From positions 285,769 to 349,768 of the forward strand of contig QKWP01000138.1 of the NCBI GenBank assembly GCA_003550325.1: a DNA stretch of 64,000 bases, given 5' to 3'. The notes beneath the pieces were generated by a model. The model did not search any database, was not told where the DNA came from, and saw only the letters and a program-made list of their open reading frames with translations. Within the stretch, counting starts at the first letter, position 1. Each line of letters starts with the position of its first letter. Positions 11,508 to 22,353 of the stretch are shown piece by piece. The DNA is from Gigaspora rosea. Lineage: Eukaryota; Glomeromycota; Glomeromycetes; Diversisporales; Gigasporaceae. The position numbers and the translations under genes are program-made.

Positions 11508-12005
11508 AACTTAATTACTAAGTAAAATTTGTTCAGCATAGCAAATTAAATATTCTAAAAATATTTAAATTTTTTTAAAAAAAATATTTATAAAATTACT
11601 AAATATAGTAATAAATGATATTTTAAAATTTTTTAAAATTTTATAATTTTAAATTTAATATTTAACTTAATTACTAAGTAAAATTTGTTCAGCATAACAA
11701 ATTAAATATTCTAAAAATTTTAAATTTTTTAAAAAAAATATTTATAAAATTACTAAATATAGTAATAAAATGATATTTTAAAATTTTTTAAAATTTTATA
11801 ATTTAATTTAATATTTAATTTTTATAATTTTAAATTTAATATTTAACTTAATTACTAAGTAAAATTTGTTCAGCATAACAAATTAAATATTCTAAAAATT
11901 TAAATTTTTTTAAAAAAATATTTATAAAATTACTAAATATAGTAATAAAATGATATTTTAAAATTTTTAAAATTTTATAATTTTAAATTTAATATTTAAC
12001 TTTTA
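11508..12005. repeat. Three tandem AT-rich repeats of roughly 155-185 bp
   Basis: The string ACTTAATTACTAAGTAAAAT followed by TTGTTCAGCATA recurs at about 11509, 11666 and 11847. Each time it is followed by AAATTAAATATTCTAAAAAT and TTATAAAATTACTAAATATA. The same core, ACTAAGTAAACTTGTTCAGC, is in the inverted repeat at 51190-51416. Repeats lie inside the 11235-15275 element. Confidence 0.7.
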
Positions 12006-12138
12006 TATTTAATAATAACATTTAGTTTAAAATGTTTTAAAAATTTTAAAAATTAGAATAATATGTAATTTATTATACTAAACAAAATTTACATAATAAT
12101 TATATTTAGTTATTTAATATAAAAAAATTTTAATTATA

Positions 12139-12497
12139 AGGCTATACAAAGTTAATTTTTTATTTTGCATAACACACCAACCTAAATTTTCCATAAAAAT
12201 TTTTTTAAAATTCTTATTGTGGCAATTATTCCATTTTTGCCATTTAATTTTTCTCCAGCATTACCTGATAGTGATTTAATTTGCTGGAATTACCATTAGT
12301 TCCAATAAAAAAATAAAATTTTCAGATTCTATATTATGCAAACTGAAAATTTAACTTTGTGTAATCTTAGATTGAACATGAATTAATTTAGACCATACAA
12401 AGTTATTTTTTTTAAAAAAAAGAAAGAAATCTAATTTGCCAACCTGACTATTGAAACACTAGGTTATACAAAATGAAAAATTAACTTTTTGTGGCTA
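12139..12497. mobile_element. Two adjoining MITEs of the GGCCACGCAAAGTTAATT family
   Basis: A first copy runs from AGGCTATACAAAGTTAATT to ACTGAAAATTTAACTTTGTG (about 12368). A second runs from GACCATACAAAGTTATTT (about 12391) to AATGAAAAATTAACTTTTTG and GGCT (12497). Other family members are at 31910, 55341, 56216, 62965 and 63217. The family consensus ends are AGGCCACGCAAAGTTAATTT and its complement. Confidence 0.65.
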
Positions 12498-12677
12498 ATA
12501 AAAAATTTTTAAAAATTACTAGTTTTATACATATGTAATATTACACAAGGCTATCACTCTATCTTATTATTAATTCAAACAACATATATAATCCTCAATA
12601 TACACCAACTTCAGATAACTATTCAATGGAACTCCCTATTTATTACAATATTAGAACAATCTGCAGAGTACATATAA

Positions 12678-13197
12678 GGGGGCATCCATAAATAACGTTA
12701 TGTACCCCCTCATAGTAGCGCTGGACCCCCCCTCTACTATATAAAAAAATTTTTCAAAATCCATATGTTTATATATAAAATTTTACAAGAACTTGAATAT
12801 ATTATGATCCAGTGGTCCAATCTGGATGATTTTAGTGCCATTCGATTCATCTCTATGAGACAAATCCAATGGTACCAAAATCATTTCATTTGGATTACTG
12901 GATCACGTTTTATTGACGAAATACTATTGATTTTATAGTAATTTTATAAGAAAACATAATAACCAATAGTATTTCGTTAATAAAACGTGACCCAGTGCTC
13001 CAAATGAAATGAAATTGGTACCATTCGAATCCTCTCCTCGAGACGATTCGAATGGTACCAAAATCATCCAATTTGTACCACTGGATCAAGTTTTAGACAA
13101 ATTTTAATAAAATAATTGCGTTATGTGGGGGGACCCCCTACATAGTGAAAAATCGTTATATTTTGGGGGACCCCCCTCAAACATAACATTATCCCCC
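12678..13197. mobile_element. GGGGGC-ended TIR element, TAA target (Harbinger-like)
   Basis: Begins GGGGGCATCCATAAATAACG after TAA and ends ATAACATTATCCCCC before TAA (13198-13200). A 3 bp TAA/TTA duplication with GGGG-type ends suggests PIF/Harbinger. The interior carries the shared internal module: ATCCAGTGGTCCAATCTGG, then TCTCTATGAGAC, in two inverted halves (12795-12905, 12975-13095). The element at 37259-38333 is related at both end and interior. Confidence 0.55.
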
Positions 13198-13347
13198 TAA
13201 TTGCGTAGTGGACATCACAAAACTACTTTCAGCAATAGAACTCAATTTACAACTTATTAACTGGAATGCTTTATGGCTATATATTAAAAAATTAGCAATT
13301 TTTGACATAGCTTCCAATTTTCTATTCTAAAATCTTTTAGAGTTAAA

Positions 13348-13667
13348 TAGTGATGTATCGGTCTGGTCTGGTCCAGTCCCAGTCCTAGTAAGACCGTTAC
13401 CAATAGAATCTTCAGTCCTGGTCTGGTCTGTCCTCAGTCCTTAAATGGTCCTTTTAAAAAATGTCATAATTACTATTGTCAAATATAAACAAACATCATA
13501 TGATCTGTATTACACCTGATTAGACAATTTGATTGGGTGATACAAAGATCACTGTTTGTTTACAAGGACCAGTCCAGGACTGGTCCTTTCAACAGTCCCA
13601 TGGTCCTTATCGGTCCTGGTTTTGGACTTGTCTAGACTGGTCTTTTTTAGAACTGAGTGCATCCCTA
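13348..13667. mobile_element. hAT-like MITE made of GGTC/AGTCC words
   Basis: Starts TAGTGATGTATCGGTC and ends GACTG...GAGTGCATCCCTA. The flanking octamers GAGTTAAA (13340-13347) and TAGTTAAA (13668-13675) match at 7 of 8. The interior reiterates GGTCTGGTC, CCAGTCC and GGTCCTT in both orientations. No coding capacity; the 68-codon frame through its right part is an artefact of the words. Confidence 0.65.
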
Positions 13668-14099
13668 TAGTTAAACTATTACTAGATAAGCTTTTTTTTC
13701 TACATATTCATTATAAAAGATATTCTTTATACCCTAATTTCTGTCATAAGGGAAAGTGTTAACTAAAACAAGGCTTATAACATTTTTTGCAAAAATGAAT
13801 TAACTATACTATCATATAAAGCAGTAATACTTCTATATAATCTGGCATTTAAAGCATTAATTTATATAATAAAATTTTTGCTAATATACAATTAAACATG
13901 ATTTAAAATTAGAATTAGAATATCCAATTGTCGATCCTTGCTGCATAGTCATAAAAAAGAATTTATATAATTGGTTAATATCTGTTAATCCAATAGGTTA
14001 TACTAATAATAGATCATTATTGTTATTGTTATACTAAATTTTAAATATGATTTTCTCAAAATAGAAAAAAATCCATAAGTCTTGTTTTAGTTGACACTG

Positions 14100-14830
14100 C
14101 CCCATATCTGATATATGCCAACAGGCAAGTTATACTTTGCACTGGATTACTTGCCCAAATACTAATCTATTACTAGACCTTATAAAAAATTATTTGGACC
14201 AAATACTTAGTTCTAACAAACTTGATATCTCTTTAACTCAGGCAAAATCTTATTCCAAAATTTTAAAACTTGATAGTTTTCAAATTCATTATTTTTCATA
14301 CAAACCCTTATTATCTATTAGGCCTTATTCCATTATAACTAATAAATACATTACAAGAAACTGCTTCATCATCAAAGTCTGCTAGCTCTCTTACTGTTCA
14401 ATTTTTACTTTACTCTAACCAGCAAATTTATACAAAATCTGGATCCCTTACTGTACTTCAAGATCACATTATCAACAAGCAATTTTACAAAATTAGCCTA
14501 AAGACTATGACCCAAACAAATAATAACAATTCTATTTTAAATAAATCAATCCTGAAAATAGATTACTGGTACTCCCACTGGATTAAATATCTTACATACC
14601 CTTCAAGTATATTAACTAATAATCAAATCTAGGTGAGCCTTGGCCACTCTGGTTGGTTTAGGCCACAAATAAGTACTAGGTTTACTTTTGATTTTCTAGC
14701 TATATGTCTGAGTTCTTTTCTTAGCATAGGATGAAATTTTTTCCTACTGTAAAAAGTTTCCATTAAATTTAATAAAGATAAATGCAAGGTCTCACCATTA
14801 AAATTAAAAAAAACATTACACAAAGCTGTG
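14100..14830. pseudogene. Decayed coding traces inside the 4 kb transposon
   Basis: On the plus strand 14137-14385 stays open and reads like protein (for example LDISLTQAKSYSKILKLDSF). On the minus strand 14629-14823 does too, with a basic helical stretch (RKKFHPMLRKELRHIARKSK) near the right TIR where a transposase N-terminus might lie. Neither gives a recognisable family. I take them as remnants of element-borne genes, with low certainty. Confidence 0.25.
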
Positions 14831-14950
14831 TAACCCTGATTAGCTTTTATTTAAAAGCTATAGATTTAAATATTATTTTGTGCAATTTTTAGCTTTATAT
14901 CTTGTTTATCTAGCTCAATATAAATTTTCAAAAAGTGTCCATAATAATAT

Positions 14951-15262
14951 GGGGTGCTCCAAGTTAAAAGGGCCCATTTTTACATATATTTTATTTTGAA
15001 ATATTTGAGTTTAATTATTTGGTTTGATTTCGGAATTTTGATTGGTTAAAGACAGCAGATGACTATCAGATAATCTCGTGATGTGTTGGCTCTATGCAGC
15101 CTTATGTAATGTTTCTTTTTACATTATCTTGATTTTTTTATTATGCAAATCGACTTTCATTTATAATTAAAAAAAGTCAGTCATGTCAAAATTTATGTGA
15201 TTCTAACGAAAACTCATTTTTAAAAAATTGTAAAAATGGGCCCTTTTAACTTGGAACACCCC
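14951..15262. mobile_element. MITE with GGGGTGCTCCAAGTTAAAAG ends and ATAT target duplication
   Basis: 312 bp with inverted ends GGGGTGCTCCAAGTTAAAAG GGCCCATTTTTAC. ATAT lies on both sides (14947-14950, 15263-15266). It interrupts the right TIR of the 11235-15275 element, so it is younger than that element. No coding capacity. Confidence 0.8.
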
Positions 15263-15780
15263 ATATGTCCCCCTGTATACCCAAAAATAAGCACCCCTTA
15301 TATAATAGAAATAAGCAATTAAATATCAAATCATTCAAATTATTAGTTGTGATTATACCCGAAAATAAGCACCTCTATAGTAAAAAAAGGGTGCTTATTT
15401 TCGGAGGAATACTGTACATGGTTTGACGGGTAAAAAAATAAGTAAAATCAAATGGTCAAATAGGATTCACCAATGTTGAATGAAAATTTGTAAAAAATAT
15501 TATAAAAATAATAATGCATCGGATTGCTATAAATAACATATCTATATATTTTAATTTATATTTTAAGTTATAACGGCATTTTAATAATTTCTTTGTCTCC
15601 TAGTCATTTAAACATACTTCGTTTTAAATAATATATACCTATAATATCGATAGCGATATTTTCTCTGTCAAATTCGAGGCACACATGTGATAATCGTGTA
15701 AAATTATGCGTCAAACCGATGAATTTTTTTTTAGAGTGGGTCAATAAACGGTCAAAAATCATGGTTTTGTATTTACCTTA

Positions 15781-16862
15781 ATCCCATCATATTTCAAATT
15801 ATGCCGTAAATGATTTTGATTATCGATTTCTCTGGAATCTGTGACAGATTAAACCATAGATGTCAATTACTCGATCGACTGTATACATATCCGACGTTAG
15901 TTTAGACCGTTACGTATAAAGCCCCGAGTATATGAAGCGAATAAGAAAGTAAACTTCTACATAATTGAATTACATGATTAATAATATTACCTGACTGTAA
16001 AAATAAGACTTTGCAAGTTATACACACTTTTTTTGTCGTTTAATAGTATAACCTGCATACGAAATATTTTTACGAAATATTTTTTATATCGATTAATGTC
16101 GCATTTTTTCATTACTTAGACAGAATAAACCTACATACGAAATATTTTTATATCGATTAGTGTATATATAATAACGAACGCACACAGGTTTGTGTTATAT
16201 GAATTTTTAATGTAATAAAATTATAAATAATAAGTTTAATATATGTTAAAATACCTTAGGTGTTTTCTTGGGACCTTTTAACAGAGCTTTTAAAAACAAT
16301 TTTTCCACATAACTATACATATCTAATTCAAAACTTCAAAGTTATGCCCTCATATCAAACTGTAAAGAATTTTGATATCCCAAAAATAATTTAAGCACAA
16401 ATATTGCCAAAAAGCAATTGAATTCGAATTTATGTTCTTTTATTTTTCTTGTTAATTTATTTAACATTAAAAATTTGTTTTTTTTTTACATAGCAAAGGG
16501 AAATTAAAATTAATAAATGTAACCAAAAAAAAACATTTAATTTCGCTTATTGTTAATAAATATCAAAAAACCATTTAATTTCACTTATTAATAAATATAA
16601 TCGAAAACCCATTCAATTTCGCTTATTGTTGCAGCGCCGACTTTCAATATTTTATATTCACATGTACAATTTAAACTTCAAAAGGTGTAAATATTTAAAT
16701 TTTAATTAAATTTATATAATGCTAAAGCTACTTTAATGTAAACCTAAGTTGTTTAGTTAAGTGTGAATAAAATTTATAAGTAATTGACATCTGTGATTTA
16801 ATCTGTAACAGATTTCAGACGTGCTTCTCATTTACGGCATGATATGAAATATAATCGGGGTC
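15781..16862. mobile_element. Foldback element with ~90 bp inverted arms
   Basis: Left arm 15781-15870 and right arm 16780-16862 are imperfect inverted copies sharing TATGCCGTAAATGA, CTGTGACAGATTAAACCATA and GATGTCAATTAC. Between them are direct repeats of CATACGAAATATTTTTA (16056-16160) and three repeats of about 50 bp containing ATTTAATTTCGCTTATTGTT (16530-16630). No coding sequence seen. Target duplication was not found. Confidence 0.55.
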
Positions 16863-17158
16863 ACAGAATTTTGCAAAGAGTATTAACTAACATTTGAGCT
16901 CTAAAAATTTATGAATTATGAATTAATATATTTTAATCCAATACAATATATTGAAGGTGATATCAGGTTAATTCCAAAATTAAACAAATAAAAACTTGAG
17001 ATAATAATATTCTCATATATTTATTAATCTTGATTGTCTCAGATAAATAATTATTTACAATGTTTATTTAATAATTTTAATGCTGACCAACAACAATATT
17101 GCTTATACTTGTCCTTTTTTATTTTATAATATTAATATTATACTATATACACCTCCAT

Positions 17159-18828
17159 CTATGTTATGTAAATTCGTTTTTCAGTATTTGCTAGATCTTT
17201 CTTTGCAAAGATTCTAATTACATTCATTAATTTTTGAATCATCTCATCTAATTCCTTAGTATCTTCAGGAGAAACTAATTTTCGTCTCCTTAGTCCGACC
17301 CATTCACTGCGATACCCAATTAATACTGATCGATGACTATTAAATTCGAACAAAATATTACTAATACGACTCCGAAAGTCAGGAACTTTCTTCATTATTT
17401 GTGTTAAATAACCGAGATTTCGTTTTAATTTTTCCATATTATGATATTCCTTCAACTCTGGTGTAATCTCATCAAAAAAAAGCTCAACATCTTTCATTCC
17501 GTTTGCAAGTTGGTGACGAGTCCCACTATATAAATCATAAAGTTCATCAAGTTCATTTAAAGTTATTTGAAATTGATTTCGTAATTTTGTGATAGCTTTT
17601 AAAATCTTTTCGTAGCGTTCATCAAAATATACAGAATCATGCCTTGTAATAATTTTTTCCCGGGAAATCTCATCGTTAATAGTCGACAGTTCTGATACAA
17701 TTTCATTAAGAGCATAATTACCAGTGAGATACATTTTTTCAATTGCCTCTCCAGAGTTACTTAATTTATCCCCAAGCTGATTGAGATATTGTGCTACATT
17801 TACAGAATTTTCAGAAGACAATTTATTCCGGTTTATAATATCAGCAAGAGATTTACTTGTGACTCGATATCCTAAAATTACGGAGGATGCTATTTTGATG
17901 GAATGATTGTTATTAATACTTTCTGATAAAAATTTTTTTTTTAGAAATAAATAAATTTCTGTACCTGGCATATTAAGTTCAGCGAGTTGTCTAGAAAGTA
18001 AATTAGTGGTGTTTATAAGATTTCTAAATATAGGCGAGTCAACAGGCTGCAAATAATAATAAAAGTTAAATTTCGCTTCTAAATTCTTAGCCTTAAAGTA
18101 ACAAATTAAATCTCACCGAAAGGAATATTTCAAATATTGACTAATTTCAAAAATTATAAATTGTCAGTGAACGTCACCTAAACACATGCATAAAAAATAT
18201 ATATATTTATATATTATATTTACAAACTTACTTCATAGTAAAATATAAAAATAGCAATGACAGCAACTAAAATGCCAATGCTAATAAGAATATCGTTGCC
18301 CCTAATAGAATTATCTAATTCAATACTGCCTTCATCTTTTTGTAGTTTATATACAATTTCTTTAACCTTATTGTCAACAGTATATTTATCAGTACCATTT
18401 AATAAGTCGATTTCTTTAACCTTATCAACAGTATATTTATCAGTGCCATTTAATAAGTCGATTTCTTTAACCTTATTGTCAACAGTATATTTATCAATGT
18501 CGATTTCTTTGCATTTTTCAGGAGTGGCTGATTTTTCAACGATATTGAGAGCTTCTTCTTTCTTATGGTCTTCATGTTTGTCTTTATCAAATGTAGAAGA
18601 ATCGTGCTCATCGTAAGAGCTATTATTAAAATCATCATTGGAAGTATTAGAATCTAGATTTTGATCCGAACTAGGATTATTATTGTCACCAACATACTCT
18701 AAGTTTTGCTTAGAAACATCGGTTTCAGAATTGGCACTTTTCGTATCTTTAGAATTATCATAGGAACTATTATTATCTTCACTTTGCGAAACTGTACCGT
18801 TATTTGGTTTCTGATCTTTGTTTGTCAT
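17159..18828 (-). CDS. Single-pass membrane coiled-coil protein, head-to-head partner of copy A (two exons)
   Basis: Exon 1 is 18232-18828 (199 codons) and exon 2 is 17159-18046, giving 494 residues. The donor GAA|GTAAGTTTGT and acceptor TTATTTGCAG|CCT join in phase 0. Translating exon 2 alone would need a TTG start, which supports the splice. Residues 1-110 are acidic and Asn/Ser-rich. Residues 112-158 hold three near-identical units DKYTVDNKVKEIDLLNGT. Residues 178-197 form one membrane span (ILISIGILVAVIAIFIFY). The rest is long alpha-helices with a final PEDTKELDEMIQKLM segment. That helical part aligns weakly with the conserved domain of copies A-E (PTAEDMKYLKKAI, YLTQIMKKVP versus IIKMLKEIAP), so I read it as a diverged paralogue. 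It shares a 593 bp promoter with copy A. Function unknown; probably a membrane-anchored scaffold with a low-complexity tail. Degenerate copies exist near 24.2, 28.4 and 33.2 kb. Confidence 0.85.
18348..18500 (-). repeat. Three in-frame 51-54 bp repeats in exon 1
   Basis: The coding repeat DKYTVDNKVKEIDLLNGT is reiterated with near-identical DNA (TATATTTATCAGT.CCATTT on the plus strand), indicating recent unequal expansion. Confidence 0.8.
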
Positions 18829-19421
18829 TCTGTCCCCTATAATTAAAAAATAAACGTTTTTTTTTTATTTTTGATAATTCATAAATTTTGACAAGACTTG
18901 TTATTGATTTTTATTATGCAAAAAATATTCAAAAGATTTTCTTTTTTTAATAATTCATAAAGATTCGATTTTAGTTTATGCAATGTGAAAATCTAGAAAG
19001 TTTCTGCAGAAAATGCATTCTAATCTATCCGGAGCTAATATGATTTCTGTTACACCAAAGTCAATTATAGTTTGCGTGTGAAAATAAAACTCAGTTATCG
19101 TGATCAATGTTTGTATCCCATATCACATTACCGGTTAAGGAAGAAATATAAAAAAATGCATATTGCAATTAAAAACTAATATGATTTACGTAATGTGAAT
19201 TACTGTAAATATAAAACAAACTTTTTATAATAAGGAATCAAAATACAAATTAAAATTTAATAATGTTATACTGCATGGTCACATAAATTCGATTCTATTT
19301 TATACGAATTTGCTCCCATTGTAGTTAAGAAGCAATACGAATCGAATACTGTACGTACTTGATAAAAATCGGTTAGGCATTCTATTCACTACTCTTTAAT
19401 TAAGAGTTACCAATAATAAGC
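18829..19421. promoter_or_regulatory. Bidirectional promoter between head-to-head genes
   Basis: 593 bp separate the ATG at 18828 (minus) from the ATG at 19422 (plus). A T-rich tract next to the minus ATG (TTTTTTTTTTATTTTTGATA at 18859-18878) and the 19270-19421 stretch leading into copy A (CATGGTCACATAAATTCGAT, then TACGTACTTGATAAAAATCG) are conserved in the paralogous intervals at 24471-25201 and 28676-29351. Conservation in three copies suggests regulatory content. Transcription starts cannot be placed from sequence. Confidence 0.55.
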
Positions 19422-21272
19422 ATGCCAAAAAATATTGAAAATTGTACTGAATATCCGTCAGATAGGAAAGGTACTGTTAGCTTTATCAATGTTATTTTAG
19501 CTTTTTAAATTATTGAAATAGAAATGTAAATCATGAAGATGTGCCGAGTTCTTTTATAAATTAGACGACAAAAAGTTTTGATGATAGTTCTAGTGAAGCA
19601 TCATCATTAACTTTGCCAAATCATCTCTGATTTAACTTGAGCAATGCGATATTAGCTTTACCAATTATTATTCTTTTGTAACATGTAATAATCATTGAAA
19701 CGTTTTGGTCATTAATAGTTTTCTCAACGGCACCTAAGAATGATAAAACACCTAAAAAGCTGCTCGATAAATTTTCGAATTTACGATTAGTTGGAGGAAT
19801 ATTAGGGATATGCTCAATTACTTTACTATTACTTTACTATTTTTTTGTAAGAACAAATTAATTGAATTAATTAATATTTTATCTAAAATTATAAATAAAA
19901 AGCTGATATTATTTATTTAGATGCAAGATGGACAAAATATTTCTCAAAATGAAACTCGCACCTTTCAAAGTATCGTAGATTTAGCAGATTCTGGATCGGA
20001 AAAATTATCATCGCTTGAAATTCCAGGTATATATCTGTTCAATCAATATATGCAAAGCAAATTATATATAATTTACTTAATCAGCACTTTTTTAACATTT
20101 ATTTAGAGACCGGTGAGATGAGCGGCTATCGAATTATTATTCGAGACCTCGGTCTGATAATGGAAAAAAGTGATATAATGGTTAAAAATGGAAAGAAAAT
20201 TTCAGAAGTACTCTTTGGATTAGATAAAGAAATTCAAAAAGCTGGAGACGAACTCGAAGAATTTCGGCATCAAGCAAAAATCTTTTACTTTTCGCTTGCA
20301 AGTGAGATGAAGGCAATTATGAAAGAAATTGAAAATTCACAGTCTGGCATCTTCAAATATCTTACTAAATCAAAAGCAGACTTTATCTGTAAGCGGCTCG
20401 ATGTATTAGAAAAACAAATACCTGGGTTTCTGGAACAAACCAAACAGGTTCTTGCCGCTATTAATTCAGTTCATAATAGTGCAGATAATACACAAGGGTA
20501 CCTGATTGATGGAGAACGTGAGGCCGAACGTGCTTTGAAAAAACATTGGCTAGGTAATATTGCTGATTATACAGTACGAATGAGAGCAGAAGATGAGCTT
20601 TTACGAGTTCGAGTAATAATTAAAATGTTGAAGGAAATAGCACCAAGTCTTTTAAATTTTGAAACCTTTTTAAAAGAATATCGTCGTAATATACAAGATG
20701 TTTCCAAAGAAGTCATAAATGTCCCTACAAGGCCAACAGCAGAAGACATGAAGTATTTGAAAAAAGCCATTGCAGACCTTGAAGAACAACATGAACAATT
20801 CTCTTCAGCAAAGAAAAAATTTATATCAATGGATGCTTATAATGCTAGATATCTTGAAGAAAATCAGTCTCTTGAGGAACAACACACAAAATTCTCTTCC
20901 GAAGAATATAAGCCTGATGAAGATGTTGAAAAAGATGCTGAAGATATTGAAAATAATGATTCTATGCTTTATGCATTTATGAATAAGATACTAGAATGGA
21001 CATTATATCCAGTAGTTTTTACTGTTAAATATATAGCATTAACATTGTTTAGTATTGTTAAGTATATAATATTGTCTTTATTTAGTATCATTAAATATTT
21101 AGTATTGGCATTGTTTAGTATTGTTAAGTATATAATATTAGCTTTATTCAGTATCATTAAGTATATAATATTGACTTTATTTAGTATCATTAAGTATATA
21201 GTATTGACCTTATTTAGTATTGTTAATTATATAGTGTTAACCTTATGTAGTATCACTAAGTATATATATTAA
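19422..21272 (+). CDS. Membrane-anchored coiled-coil protein, copy A (four exons)
   Basis: Exons 19422-19470, 19719-19846, 19921-20026 and 20107-21272; intron phases 1, 0, 1; 482 residues. Introns begin GTACTG, GTAAGA, GTATAT and end TAATAG, TTTAG, TTTAG. Residues 1-40 are polar and basic (KTPKKLLDKF). Residues 41-59 are a membrane span. The long exon gives helices with conserved landmarks: MSGYRIIIRDLG (99-110), NSADNTQGYLIDGEREAE (218-235), LKEIAP...FLKEYRR (269-288), PTAEDMKYLKKAI (304-316). An acidic linker (360-379) follows, then about 86 hydrophobic residues (397-482) built of 11-residue repeats [VI]KYI.L.LFSI. No known domain is recognised. Two hydrophobic ends around a helical core suggest a membrane-tethering or membrane-shaping protein. 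This is inference. The exon structure is strongly supported by four intact paralogues. Confidence 0.88.
21024..21269 (+). repeat. 33 bp coding minisatellite (11-residue hydrophobic repeats)
   Basis: Seven full and one partial copies of a 33 bp unit encode [VI][KN]Y[IL].L.L[FC]SI. The DNA words TTTAGTAT and AAGTATATA recur in step. Copies B and C carry about 3 and 2 units, and D and E none, so the number varies within the family. Confidence 0.85.
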
Positions 21273-22132
21273 ACTTTTTAGTGCTGTTCAGTTAGAGTTG
21301 ACCTTACTTGTTTCATGTTACCTATTTTTTTAAATGATTAGATTGTTATATCAATATGTTATCAGTTAGCAAAAGTGTATAAAATTCTTGTTCTATGTGC
21401 GCTACATGAGTAAAATTAATATTGAAAATTTATGAAAAACAAAATCTATATGTGCAATTACTGAATTAAACTAATGCAACACTAGTAAAATTTACAAATA
21501 TCATCTATTTGATATCAACATTCTTCATTTATCACTTGATATTGCAGACTAAAAAACAAAAATCATGATTGATTATTTATAATATAACTAATCAAAAAAT
21601 AATTTTAGAAACCTCATAAAAATATAACTTATACTCTTATACTATAACCATTGAACAATGTGATAATAAAGTCATATACTGTATTTTTATTCTGTACAAA
21701 TTAAATATTATTATAATTATAGCAATTCTAACTACAAATATAGTACTGTAAATCCTTTATAAGTGCATGCTGGAACCAAGATTTAGCAACATGCATTTAG
21801 AGAGCAACAACAAGGTGTATTTATAGAGAGTATGCTATATTTGAGCCAGTATTTGAGCATGTATTTAAAAGAGTGTGTGCACTTATAGAGGCTTTATTGT
21901 ATATTTGTTTATTAATAGCAATATTACATCAAACTATCCTATAATATACATAAACAAACATGGAAACTATATTGTGAAAGACTTACGAAAACAATATTAT
22001 TAAAAATTGTGCAATGCATGTCTTGAGCTTTCCAAAAATTACAATGTAATACTTGCATATATTTTCAATATACATATATCAGTATCCTCTCTACTGGACT
22101 AGTTCTTCGAAAAATTAATAATTGGTTCCTAT
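21273..22132. repeat. 3' flank of copy A, part of the tandem duplication
   Basis: About 0.85 kb is shared with 26788-27625 and partly with 31043-31465, including GTTATCAGTTAGCAA, CTACATGAGTAAAATTAATATTGAAAA and CTCTACTGGACTAGTTCTTC. It contains a possible polyadenylation signal AATAAA at 21665-21670. No gene seen. Confidence 0.6.
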
Positions 22133-22353
22133 TAGTGATGCCGAGAAAACCTTTTAACGGCACTATGTTTCAGTTTTATCACGTGGTAAAATTAATTTTA
22201 ACTTTTATCGTAGGCTAAAACCGTTAAAATAAACAATGATATATTAGTTATAACTAATTATTAAATATTGATCAAAAATTAACTATCAAATGACATAATT
22301 GTTAAATAAAATAACGTCAAACAAATAATTTAATAATTCTTTACTTGTTCAAC

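Larger units (their letters stand above)
11235..15275. mobile_element. 4 kb TA-flanked TIR transposon, heavily interrupted
   Basis: Left end CAGTAGGGACATATTATTATGG with GACACTTTT, then TATTGAGCTAAATAAACAAG. The right end is the inverted copy at about 14890-14950, interrupted by a MITE at 14951-15262 and resumed as ATATGTCCCCCTG (to 15275). TA stands outside both ends (11233-11234, 15276-15277), as in Tc1/mariner/pogo elements. The interior holds tandem AT-rich repeats, several MITEs and faint coding traces near 14100-14830, so it was probably once an autonomous element. Confidence 0.65.
11181..15414. mobile_element. Outermost MITE of a nested transposon stack, split by later insertions
   Basis: Left end CCGTATTCCTCTGAAATAAG (from 11181, after TA) pairs with right end GGGTGCTTATTTTCGGAGGAATACTG (to 15414, before TA 15415-15416). 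The two halves are only about 50 and 140 bp long. The 4 kb between them is an inserted TIR element (11235-15275). Internal copies of AAAATAAGCACC at 15283-15300 and 15361-15373 belong to this outer element. Confidence 0.6.

Noticed and set aside
18257-18616. 119-codon plus-strand reading frame
   Set aside because: Antisense to the repeat-containing exon 1 of the 17159-18828 gene; open only because of the repeat composition.
20567-20770. Minus-strand frame inside copy A, with equivalents at 26313-26567 (copy B) and, in mirror orientation, 60416-60679 (copy E)
   Set aside because: Conserved only because the sense gene is conserved; antisense shadow with no start context or transcript signal.
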